Assembly (NCBI RefSeq): GCF_024372725.1
Contig: NZ_VOUA01000017.1
Span: forward strand, 1-64,000
DNA from: Methanosarcina sp. KYL-1
GTDB taxonomy: Archaea; Halobacteriota; Methanosarcinia; Methanosarcinales; Methanosarcinaceae
DNA: 64,000 nucleotides
Direction of reading: 5' to 3'
How positions within the stretch are numbered: position 1 is the first letter of the stretch; each line of letters opens with the position of its first letter. Below the pieces are notes generated by a model, which saw nothing but the letters and a program-made list of their open reading frames with translations, did no database searches and was not told the origin of the DNA. This document shows, in pieces, positions 34,580 through 42,401 of this stretch. A program made the position numbers and the translations under genes.

Positions 34580-34775
34580 TGGGGCTGGTGAGATTCGAAC
34601 TCACGATCGACGGGTATCTCCGAACAACTGCCTTAGCAGCTTTAGTTCTGGTGAGCATCTATCAGTGCTCCAACGGTTCGTCACTGTCCTGCCCCGTCGG
34701 GCAAAACTCGGTAGACCCGTTGTTCATCATTTATCCGCTGGAGCCCATCGCCATGCCGGGCTAGGCCACAGCCCC
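34580..34775 (-). tRNA. tRNA-Trp (CCA) with a 122-nt intron
   Basis: On the minus strand the acceptor GGGGCTG (34775-34769) pairs with CAGCCCC, with discriminator A at 34580. The anticodon loop is CTCCAGA once joined, with anticodon CCA. The anticodon stem ATGGG/CCCGT pairs only after intron removal. The T arm is GTGAG-TTCGAAT-CTCAC. The 5' exon ends at 34738 and the 3' exon begins at 34615, so the intron is at the canonical 37/38 site. CCA is not encoded. A TATA box (CTATATAAAAG) lies about 25-35 bp upstream of the 5' end. Confidence 0.95.
34616..34737 (-). ncRNA. tRNA-Trp intron with box C/D guide RNA motifs
   Basis: The intron contains box C ATGATGA (34730-34724), a D'-like CCGA (34711-34708), a C'-like TGACGA (34683-34678) and box D CTGA (34665-34662), in the correct order and spacing. 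In Euryarchaeota the tRNA-Trp intron acts as a box C/D RNA that guides 2'-O-methylation of tRNA-Trp itself. The box order here fits that role. I did not fully align the guide segments to the tRNA. Confidence 0.8.
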
Positions 34776-34850
34776 TTACAGGAGATAAGAAATACTCTTT
34801 CTCTTTTATATAGTTGACGGCAGGAAAGGTGAAATTTACAGAAATTTTTT

Positions 34851-35024
34851 TCAACTTTGCATAAACACCAGATAAATTATTCCTGCCAGGATTGCAAGAA
34901 TAAATATCGTAAATGAGATGAAGCCAAGCAGGCGAACTGCAAAATCATATGCACTAATTTCACCGGTATATTTTCCTGTCCTGCGGCGGTCAAAGTATTT
35001 CATTAGTTTTTTGTTTAACTTCAT
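34851..35024 (-). CDS. 57-aa single-pass membrane protein
   Basis: A short ORF begins at the ATG at 35022-35024, with GGGAGC nine bases upstream, and ends with TGA at 34851-34853. The product begins MKLNKKLMKYFDRRRTGKYT (strongly basic), then GEISAYDFAVRLLG, then a hydrophobic helix (FISFTIFILAILAGIIYLVF, residues 35-54) and MQS. The basic N-terminus should stay inside. It lies between tRNA-Trp and tRNA-Ser on the same strand. No function can be assigned. The good start signal and sensible composition argue that it is real. Confidence 0.7.
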   Translation of the reverse strand: MKLNKKLMKYFDRRRTGKYTGEISAYDFAVRLLGFISFTIFILAILAGIIYLVFMQS

Positions 35025-35267
35025 GGCTTTGAAGCTCCCATTTTAATTTTCCTCTATATCTGGGGTTTTAGAATAAATATTTGGGGTTTTTGAATAAAGA
35101 TGTTCATGTCAATTCCCAGAAGGCAGGAAAATGCATATTCTTAGCTTTAGCATGATATGTATTCAGGATACAGTTCCCTTTTGAGAACTGTGAAGATATG
35201 AAATCGGAAAGATTACAAATGGTCCGGAGACACATTGCAAAAGCACCGGATTGCATGAAAAGAGAAG

Positions 35268-35351
35268 CGCCCAGGGCAGGATTTGAACCTGCGCTCTCCC
35301 AAAGAAGAAACGGTTTTCGAGACCGTCGCCTTACCACTAGACTACCTGGGC
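35268..35351 (-). tRNA. tRNA-Ser (CGA)
   Basis: The 84-nt gene has acceptor GCCCAGG/CCTGGGC with discriminator G. The anticodon arm is ACGGT-CTCGAAA-ACCGT (anticodon CGA). The long variable arm has stem TCTTC/GGAGA and loop TTTG, as in class II tRNAs, and the T arm is GCAGG-TTCAAAT-CCTGC. A TATA box (GGTATATAAG) lies about 40-50 bp upstream on the minus strand. CCA is not encoded. Confidence 0.95.
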
Positions 35352-35419
35352 ATTTTGGAGCAGGGAACTAGAATATACTTTCTATCTTATATACCTTATT
35401 CTGGACAGGGTTCAAACAC

Positions 35420-36793
35420 TTAAAATTCAAAAAGTGATCTCTGGCCCGAAGGCTTTTCTGCTTTTTCTTCCTCCTCCGTTTTTTCCTGCTCTCCCGGGTC
35501 CAGGTCGAAGAGAGATATTTGCTTTGGGGCTTTTTCGGTTTTTTCTTTTTTGCTTGTATTTTCCACTCTTTTCTTTCCTTCTTCTGCTCGCTTATCCTGC
35601 CCCTGTTTTTGCCCCTGTTTTAATGTCTTCAGGTGTTCGGGCAGCTCCAGCCAGCCGTACTGCCCGCCGCCTCCGGGGTGGATGAGGACATCACCTTTTC
35701 TGAAGGCAAGGATCGCATTTAAGACCCTTTCGTCCACGACTTCCAGGGTTTCCGGTTCTGCATATATCAGGGCTCCTACCTCGCTTCCGAAACGCTCCAC
35801 AAGGGTATTCCAGGCCGTCTGGACGCCTTTTGTCTGGATGCCCGCATGGCCGAGGGCCATCTGGATAATCTCGGCGAGAGGGATTAAATGGAGGTAGGGA
35901 GGACGGTGCTCGGGGTGCCTGGGGGCTTCAAAATCGGCAAGCTCGTTGACCCTGTCGAACACTCCTTTCTTGACCATGCCTCCGCATTTGGGACAGTGCC
36001 AGGCGTGTGCCTCGGCTTCAGGCAGTGCGTACTGAGTAAAGCACTTGATGCAGGCTGACTGGTTGTACTTGCCTTCCTGAGGGAAAAACCCGACGTTCAG
36101 GGTAGCCCCGTATCCTTCTTCCCGGATGATGGCTTTTTTCAGGCCGTCAAAGGTGAGGTCAGGGACTTCAAACTGGGTGAACTCCCGGGCCAGCTTATTG
36201 GTCCAGGGGGAATGGGCGTCCGAATTGGAGAGAAAAGTCAGGCGCTGCAGTTCTGCAATTCGGTCTGCGTAGTCGCTGTCCGCACTCAACCCCAGTTCCA
36301 GGAAAGAAACGTAATTGGTCATGTCTCCGTAGCAGCTTTTCAGGTTGTCATGGTAGGCATAGAGGGCTGTCCAGGGGGTAAAAGCGTGACAGGGCCCTAT
36401 AAGGGCTCCCAGGTCTTTTGCAATTTCCGCAATTTCGCAGCCGTCCAGCTTAACTGTGGGGCGGCCGTCTACTTCCAGGTCCCCGAAGGGTGCCATGCGT
36501 TCCGCAAGCTCCTCGGCTTTTGAGATTGAAGGTAAAATCAGGAGGTGGTGGACTCTTTTGTTGTCCTCTATTTCGGTAGTAGGGATAAAAAAAGTATTTT
36601 CGATCCGGATTTTTTCGTCGGAAACGGCTGCTTTTTTGATTTCGGCCAGCCATTTAGGGTGGATACAGTCCCCGGTACCTATCAGTTCCATTCCTTTTTT
36701 TGCGGCTTCTCTCGCAATGGTTGGGAGTTCCATCTTATCGGAACACGCCATGGAATATTTGGAATGGAGATGGAGGTCTGCATTGACTTTCAT
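35420..36793 (-). CDS. Endonuclease Q (deaminated-DNA repair), with two C-terminal PCNA-binding motifs
   Basis: EndoQ nicks DNA 5' to deaminated bases and abasic sites. Read from the ATG at 36793 the protein has 457 residues; 15 codons more are open upstream but fit the family less well. The PHP-type metal site starts with DLHLHSKYSMACS (residues 6-18), with HPKWL, GPCHAFTPW and SNSDAHSPW downstream. A zinc-finger segment (CIKCFTQY...WHCPKCGG) and a helix-hairpin-helix-like part follow. The low-complexity Lys/Glu tail holds QISLFDL and, at the very end, QRSLFEF, both matching the PCNA-interacting box. EndoQ of Thermococcales is known to work with PCNA. It sits beside the replication and translation cluster on the same strand. 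Confidence 0.93.
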   Translation of the reverse strand: MKVNADLHLHSKYSMACSDKMELPTIAREAAKKGMELIGTGDCIHPKWLAEIKKAAVSDEKIRIENTFFIPTTEIEDNKRVHHLLILPSISKAEELAERMAPFGDLEVDGRPTVKLDGCEIAEIAKDLGALIGPCHAFTPWTALYAYHDNLKSCYGDMTNYVSFLELGLSADSDYADRIAELQRLTFLSNSDAHSPWTNKLAREFTQFEVPDLTFDGLKKAIIREEGYGATLNVGFFPQEGKYNQSACIKCFTQYALPEAEAHAWHCPKCGGMVKKGVFDRVNELADFEAPRHPEHRPPYLHLIPLAEIIQMALGHAGIQTKGVQTAWNTLVERFGSEVGALIYAEPETLEVVDERVLNAILAFRKGDVLIHPGGGGQYGWLELPEHLKTLKQGQKQGQDKRAEEGKKRVENTSKKEKTEKAPKQISLFDLDPGEQEKTEEEEKAEKPSGQRSLFEF

Positions 36794-36902
36794 TTCCGGA
36801 CCTTTTGCTGCAAAATTTGGCCGATTTGCGTTTAACACTATTTTGGCAGTCTGCTTATTCCAGCAGCTTGCCTATTTTAGCAGCCCGTTCCTGCGCCAGG
36901 CC

Positions 36903-37673
36903 TTATCCTATGTAGCGCAGGTCTTCTTCCGAGGGTTTTATTTCCTGGATTTTCTGCTGCTCTTCCTTTTCCTTCAGTTTTTCTACGATGTTTTCCATTT
37001 CCTCGGCCTTTTTCTCAAGGGATTCGGTGTTGACTTCGATCCCGAGGATGCTGCAGAGCATCTTTAAAAGGAACTGGGCGCTTTTCGGGTCCATCATGTA
37101 CCCGGGTGTCATGCCCATGAGGCAGGCCGCGTCAATTCCCCGCATCAGGCTGAATGCCACGAGCAGGCCCGATGCCCCTACGATTCCTCCGCTGGGTTCC
37201 GATTCCCTGAACTCGACGCCGTAACCTTTGAGCTCTCCTATCAGGTCAGTGCTGTTGGTTACTCCGAGGATGGTCTCTTCGTAGGTGAGCTTGCCTGTGG
37301 GGTAGCCTCCCAGGGTGTATATCCTGGATACTTTGAGTTCCTCTGCAAGGTCAAGGTACAGGGAGCAGAGTTCGTAGTGTCCGGGGGAGGTTGTGCTCTG
37401 GTGGTCCCCTACAAGGAAAATGATGTCCCTCTCGTTTGCTCGCCCGAGGTATATCGAGTTACTTACGGGACGGACCGTGCAGTCCGCGTTAACCAGGACC
37501 TGGGGTGGGAAATGTGGAGAGTAGACCTCCATGACCTTTTCGGCCTTCAGTTCATCTACCAGGTGTTCTGCCACCAGTTTGCCTACAAGCCCTACGCCCG
37601 GAAGCCCGACTATCATTGTGGGTTTTTCAAGCTCAAGGTCTTCTTTCAGGCGGATAAGTTTACTTTCCAGCAT
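36903..37673 (-). CDS. PAC2-family proteasome assembly chaperone-like protein
   Basis: This 256-residue protein is of the PAC2 (DUF75) family, related to proteasome-assembly chaperones. The N-terminal signature is IVGLPGVGLVGKLVAEHLV (residues 22-40), followed by DIIFLVGDHQ, TLGGYPTGKL and VGASGLLVAFSLMRGIDAACLMGMTPGY. A C-terminal coiled coil (EKKAEEMENIVEKLKEKEEQQK) ends in EDLRYIG, which resembles the HbYX-type tails (hydrophobic-Tyr-X) used to dock on 20S proteasomes. It is the last gene of the operon, 9 bp after nop10; this order is conserved in many Archaea. Confidence 0.92.
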   Translation of the reverse strand: MLESKLIRLKEDLELEKPTMIVGLPGVGLVGKLVAEHLVDELKAEKVMEVYSPHFPPQVLVNADCTVRPVSNSIYLGRANERDIIFLVGDHQSTTSPGHYELCSLYLDLAEELKVSRIYTLGGYPTGKLTYEETILGVTNSTDLIGELKGYGVEFRESEPSGGIVGASGLLVAFSLMRGIDAACLMGMTPGYMMDPKSAQFLLKMLCSILGIEVNTESLEKKAEEMENIVEKLKEKEEQQKIQEIKPSEEDLRYIG

Positions 37674-37682
37674 AATAATCCC

Positions 37683-37838
37683 TTATCCTTTCTTTGCCAG
37701 TCTGCGGTACTTGCCATAAGGGTCTTTAGGAGAAAAGCGAGCCGGACGTGCGGGCAAGCTTTCTTCCCCGCAGACCGGACATTTTTCCTTTAGCGTGTAC
37801 CTGCCGCAATTTTTACATTTGCGGATTTTCTGTCCCAA
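37683..37838 (-). CDS. nop10: Nop10, H/ACA RNP component
   Basis: This 51-residue protein starts at a TTG (37836-37838). The start is supported by GGCGTGATG upstream, which overlaps the TGA of the aIF2-alpha gene. The product reads MGQKIRKCKNCGRYTLKEKC..PVCGEES with a C4 zinc ribbon (CxxC...CxxC), then PARPARFSPKDPYGKYRRLAKKG, the conserved Nop10 C-terminus. With Cbf5, Gar1 and L7Ae it forms the pseudouridine synthase RNP. The location between aIF2-alpha and PAC2 is the standard archaeal order. Confidence 0.95.
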   Translation of the reverse strand: MGQKIRKCKNCGRYTLKEKCPVCGEESLPARPARFSPKDPYGKYRRLAKKG

Positions 37839-37844
37839 AGGGCA

Positions 37845-38660
37845 TCACGCCTTTGCGGATTCTATGTGTCGCTTAAAAGTCCCATGCCCGCCGAGTTTAG
37901 TGATTGTCTCGGTTGCTGCCTGGGCTGATTTTTTCAGGACTGATTCGGCTTTCTTGTAATCCGGGGCTATTACCTTTATCCGGTATCTCGGAGCTCCGGT
38001 GTAGCTTACTTCGAGCCTGACATCTTTCCCGTCCACATCACTGATGGAATCTGCGGCACGCAAGGACTGCTTTATGACCTCGATGCCGTTTGGCAGGTTG
38101 CAGGTGAGGTCCACATACCCTGCGATGTCCACGAAGGGCAGTTTGATGTTTTCGCCTGCAATTTTGACAATGCTCTTTAAGTATTTCTTGTTGACCTTGA
38201 GATTCTTGAAGGCTTTTTCCCCTTCGATAGCAGCTTCTTCGAAGGCTGTATATGCACTTCCGAAATCCTCTACCAGTCTCTCATGAAGGGCCTGAATGCT
38301 CTTCTCATCCGTCTTTGTCTCTTCAGCCACGAACTGGAGCCACTTAGCGGCTTTCTGCTCATTTTTCCATTCCTGGATTTTTGCCCGCCGCTGGTGCTCG
38401 TTCACGTCTTTTAAGGACAGGTCAATGTGGCCGCGGGAAGTGTCCACGTTCAGGACCTTGCAGACTATCTTCTGCCCTTCCCTCACATAGTCCCTTACGT
38501 ATTTGACCCAGCCTGCTTTGATTTCGGAGATGTGGATGAAACCTTCCTTTCCTCCGAACTCCTCAAGCTCGACATAGGCCCCGAAATCGGTCACATTCTT
38601 TACCGTACAGACAACAAATTCTCCGATTTCTGGCCAGTTATCGTTTCCCATTCGCACCAC
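37845..38660 (-). CDS. Translation initiation factor aIF2 subunit alpha
   Basis: This subunit of the aIF2 heterotrimer helps bring initiator tRNA to the small ribosomal subunit. It has 271 residues. The N-terminal S1 domain reads EFVVCTVKNVTDFGAYVELEEF...GFIHISEI, then the helical domain, then the C-terminal alpha/beta domain that binds the gamma subunit (VEVSYTGAPRYRIKVIAPDYKKAESVLKKS). GTG at 38658-38660 and ATG at 38649-38651 are both possible starts; GGGG lies upstream of the first. It is cotranscribed with rps27e upstream and nop10 downstream. Confidence 0.95.
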   Translation of the reverse strand: MVRMGNDNWPEIGEFVVCTVKNVTDFGAYVELEEFGGKEGFIHISEIKAGWVKYVRDYVREGQKIVCKVLNVDTSRGHIDLSLKDVNEHQRRAKIQEWKNEQKAAKWLQFVAEETKTDEKSIQALHERLVEDFGSAYTAFEEAAIEGEKAFKNLKVNKKYLKSIVKIAGENIKLPFVDIAGYVDLTCNLPNGIEVIKQSLRAADSISDVDGKDVRLEVSYTGAPRYRIKVIAPDYKKAESVLKKSAQAATETITKLGGHGTFKRHIESAKA

Positions 38661-38726
38661 TTTCCCCTTGTTTTCTTCGTTTACACTTTATTCCCGTATA
38701 GCGCTTTCCGGTACAGGTATCTGTAC

Positions 38727-38915
<189 letters not shown>

Positions 38916-38922
38916 TTAAATC

Positions 38923-39539
<617 letters not shown>

Positions 39540-40265
39540 TTAACTTTTTCCGGGATTTGCCTGTCCTGCAGGATTTGCCTGTGCTGCAACCAGTTTTGCT
39601 GCGTTGCGTTTTATCAGCCCGGTCGCATTAAGCTGCGGCAAAACAACTACATCTTCGGCGCCGACCGTATAATTCCGGCCGTCCGCACCCGTGAATGTTG
39701 GCAGGTCTTTCAGTATTCGGACAACAACGTAGTCTTCATTTATATTGGTTTTGCCTGCTGCCGTTCCTGTTTCCTGCCTGCCGGCAGCTGCGGGGTTCCC
39801 CGTACCTGCCTCCGTTCCCCCCTGGCCCGGGGCAGAAACCTGTCGTGCCCCTCCTATTTCCGGCCAGGCCGCAGTCTTCCCGGAGTCGGGATACAGGATA
39901 GGCCCTATAAGTTCGATTTTTGCGGCTTCGATTCCCCGGAGCACCAGGTCGTAGAGCCGTTTTTCAGCCGGGAGCAGCTTTTCTATGTCTTTTGAAATCG
40001 GCTTGTCCGCATGGGACTGGTTGGTTGCCCGGGTGATGACCTTACCTATCCGTTTCATGAAGATGGTCTCAAGGTCCGAAAGCGCCCGCTCATGCTCGTC
40101 GTTGAGCATCTTTGATTCGGGAGAACGGGAATTGTTGATTTTCCCTATCTCTGCTTCCAGTTCCCGGACATACTTCTCTGCTTCCCGGTAAAAATCAGCC
40201 GGTATTGCCTTTAAGGCCTGGTTTTTTTCCTTATACAGTGTCTGGCTGATTTCTTCTATGTCCAT
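39540..40265 (-). CDS. gins51: GINS complex subunit Gins51 (Gins15)
   Basis: GINS joins MCM helicase and GAN/RecJ-like protein at the archaeal replication fork. This 241-residue protein has an alpha-helical A domain at the N-terminus (DIEEISQTLYKEKNQALKAIPADFYREAEKYVRELEAEI) and a small beta-rich B domain at the C-terminus (DYVVVRILKDLPTFTGADGRNYTVGAEDVVVLPQLNATGLIKRNAAKLV). This A-B order is Gins51. A Gly/Ala/Thr-rich linker of about 45 residues joins them. The gene overlaps the end of priS by 35 bp, so primase and GINS are cotranscribed, as in many Euryarchaeota. Confidence 0.93.
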   Translation of the reverse strand: MDIEEISQTLYKEKNQALKAIPADFYREAEKYVRELEAEIGKINNSRSPESKMLNDEHERALSDLETIFMKRIGKVITRATNQSHADKPISKDIEKLLPAEKRLYDLVLRGIEAAKIELIGPILYPDSGKTAAWPEIGGARQVSAPGQGGTEAGTGNPAAAGRQETGTAAGKTNINEDYVVVRILKDLPTFTGADGRNYTVGAEDVVVLPQLNATGLIKRNAAKLVAAQANPAGQANPGKS

Positions 40266-41475
40266 ACTCCGCTACACCTCTGCACATCAGATACACGGCT
40301 GCATACTCAGGAACTTCCTGTATGCCCTCTTCTACTCTTAAATCCTTGCCCTTCATCTGCACGGAAAAGGGTTTTGAAACCGTCACCTTCACCGGCCGGT
40401 CCCCGAACACTATCGCATCTTCCAGGGGTTCGAACCCTTCCAGCTCCGACAGCTCCATCTTTTTCACCAGCATCCCCGACCCGCCGTGCAAAGACCCCGG
40501 CACCCTTATCAGGCGCTTAATATCGGCTGTAACCGGTTCGTCCACGCTGGCTCCGAACCTGTGCAGGAAATCCCCGGCAGACTCCTGCATAAAATATGCT
40601 GCAATCTCCTTAAAATTCCTTACGTCGAAGTCCAGCCTTCCATGTTCGAGAATGTCATTTAAGCCGTCTTCGCTTGTTGCAATCCTTAGCAGCTTCTTTG
40701 CCGTCGTATCCCCGACTTTCTCGTGCTTCCGGAGTTCGGGAAACATGTCCTTCTTGTACTTCTTTTCACTTTCCGTCTTCAGGTAATCCGCAAGATACCG
40801 TGCAATCCTCTTTCCCCACCCCGAATCATGCCCTATAAGCATACACTTCGTGGGTACGTTCTTTACTCCCTTAAACGTCTTTGACCCTGCCCCGAAGTCC
40901 CCGTCCATCGCAACTTCCCTGAAGAAGTACTTGAAATCCAGGTCCCTGCCGCTGACGTAATTCACGATCTCCCTCCTCTCGGAACTCCCGAGTGTCAGGA
41001 CTTTCGGGCTCCTGATATGGAAGTGGTACCCCCTCCCTCCCGAAAACACAAGCTCGATCTCCTGTTCCGAAAACCCGAAGTCGTCTAAAAGAAAGTCCAG
41101 CAGCTTGAAGCTTTCCTTTTTCACAAGCTCCAGCATATCCGCATAATTCCTCGGCGCATTCGGCAGGTGGTCTGCGTCCAGGTCAAAGATCAGCTCCGCC
41201 CCGAGCCAGTTCTTATCGTTCATCTTCTTTGCGTCCGGGTACTCGTAATACGCCGTAGAATTATACACATGAGCCGGAGCCATCCCATACAGGTAGTCCA
41301 GCGCCTCTCCCGGCGAGCCGAAAGACTTGTGCCTGTGCATCATCTTTTCCGGCATATCGTCATAGAAGATGAAAGCCCACTCACGGCTGGGCAGGTAGTC
41401 CGGAAGTGAGATCTCGGCGGTTTTGTAGTACTGCTGGAAGCGGGATTTTAAAAAGCGGATCGTTCGGTTGTCCAT
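40231..41475 (-). CDS. priS: DNA primase small (catalytic) subunit
   Basis: PriS makes primers with PriL at the archaeal fork. The 414-residue protein has the catalytic acidic motif FDLDAD (D98 and D100), the SGGRGYHFHI motif and the third catalytic region further on; RVPGSLHGGSG near the C-terminus is also conserved. An apparent GDFGAGSKTFKGVKNVPTKCML stretch lies near residues 190-212. It overlaps gins51 by 35 bp. The start ATG at 41475 begins MDNRTIRFLKSRFQQYYK, normal for the family. Confidence 0.95.
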   Translation of the reverse strand: MDNRTIRFLKSRFQQYYKTAEISLPDYLPSREWAFIFYDDMPEKMMHRHKSFGSPGEALDYLYGMAPAHVYNSTAYYEYPDAKKMNDKNWLGAELIFDLDADHLPNAPRNYADMLELVKKESFKLLDFLLDDFGFSEQEIELVFSGGRGYHFHIRSPKVLTLGSSERREIVNYVSGRDLDFKYFFREVAMDGDFGAGSKTFKGVKNVPTKCMLIGHDSGWGKRIARYLADYLKTESEKKYKKDMFPELRKHEKVGDTTAKKLLRIATSEDGLNDILEHGRLDFDVRNFKEIAAYFMQESAGDFLHRFGASVDEPVTADIKRLIRVPGSLHGGSGMLVKKMELSELEGFEPLEDAIVFGDRPVKVTVSKPFSVQMKGKDLRVEEGIQEVPEYAAVYLMCRGVAEYGHRRNQPDTV

Positions 41476-42003
41476 GGTTTTCTGGGGGTTATGGGTTGTA
41501 GCGGGTATATTTGTGAGGATGAGATATTTTTGATTTTCAGGGTTTTCCTATGATAGAATAACTCATATTTTACTTTTGTTTATCTGTGAGTTTACATAAT
41601 TTATTGTTCGGTGATCAGTCATTAAGAAATTTATTGTTAAGTAGTTTGTTCGGTAATTATTGAGCAGTTTTATTGATCAATTTTAGGGTTGCATTCTTTT
41701 CAGAATTAAGACTGTCCAACGTTCCTGAAATCCGAATTTTTTCATGTACAGGCGACTCAAGGTGGGTTTGCGTGTTCACTTCAAACCGGGACAGCCGTAA
41801 TAGCTTATTCTGTGTGTCCTGTCCCGCGCCTCAGCGCGGCGCTTTCCTTAAGATTTTTTCCGGCTTGTGAGCAGAGTGTTTAGAAACAGGAACTTTGCAA
41901 ATTTTGATTTCCCATATAGCTCTCTTTGATATCACTCTGAAGAGTAAAACATATATCTATCAGCGATAATTAAAATTTAAAGATGTGAAGTTGTTGGTAG
42001 TAG
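41476..42003. other. Intergenic region with three consecutive perfect hairpins (41765-41839)
   Basis: Three adjoining inverted repeats occupy 75 bp: GGTTTG/CAAACC (41765-41770 and 41782-41787), CGGGACAG/CTGTCCCG (41787-41794 and 41819-41826), and CCGCGC-CTCA-GCGCGG (41824-41839). A T-rich tract (CTTTCCTTAAGATTTTTTCC) follows, as a terminator would on the plus strand. The last stem resembles the one at 14639-14658 in opposite orientation. This is a candidate structured RNA or the end of an IS605-like element. A TATA-like AAAACATATATC (41946-41957) near the right side probably serves the gene at 42004. Confidence 0.5.
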
Positions 42004-42396
42004 ATGGAAAAGGTTCCTGAAATATTTGATTTTCAAATAATTATAGAATCTGAGGAGATTGATGAACTCACGGATTACTGGCAAAAACAATGCTCTATTC
42101 TTTGTGGCGAACTTCGTAAAAGCTTGATTTCAGGTTCAATAGAGCCTCTGACCTCTGAATGTGAAAGCGGTGAAAAGGCAGGAATAGATACTCTATTCAA
42201 TATCCTCCTTGCCAGCGGTATAACGTTGAAAGCGTTCGATAGAATGTTTGATGTGACAAAAATCTGGTTAGAATACAGAAGATCCGCAAAAGTTGTACTA
42301 AAATATGAGGATGGGAGCACAATAGAATTAACACACCTGTCAAAATCCGAAGCTTTCGAATTGATAAAAAACCATCAGCAAAGACCCAATGAGTAA
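42004..42396 (+). CDS. EACC1-like effector-associated small protein (putative)
   Basis: This 130-residue protein is encoded 5 bp before the caspase-FGE gene. The layout fits the effector-associated constant component EACC1 described in bacterial conflict systems. There is an N-terminal alpha/beta part (FDFQIIIESEEIDELTDYWQKQ), a hydrophobic glycine-containing middle (AGIDTLFNILLASGITLKAFDRMF), and a C-terminal strand pair of the type WLEYRRSAKVVLKYEDGSTIELTHLSKSEAFELI. The closing pattern (W-hydrophobic, RIRL-like strand, xDGxxIEL) is the strongest match. The assignment is by pattern and gene context, not by a database search. It may recruit or restrain the caspase. Confidence 0.6.
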   Translation: MEKVPEIFDFQIIIESEEIDELTDYWQKQCSILCGELRKSLISGSIEPLTSECESGEKAGIDTLFNILLASGITLKAFDRMFDVTKIWLEYRRSAKVVLKYEDGSTIELTHLSKSEAFELIKNHQQRPNE

Positions 42397-42401
42397 GTGT
42401 C

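Noticed and set aside
41700-41950. Short minus-strand open frame across the hairpin cluster (about 55 codons)
   Set aside because: It has no start signal, no recognisable motif and is broken by a stop in the GC hairpin. Structure at the DNA/RNA level is the better explanation.
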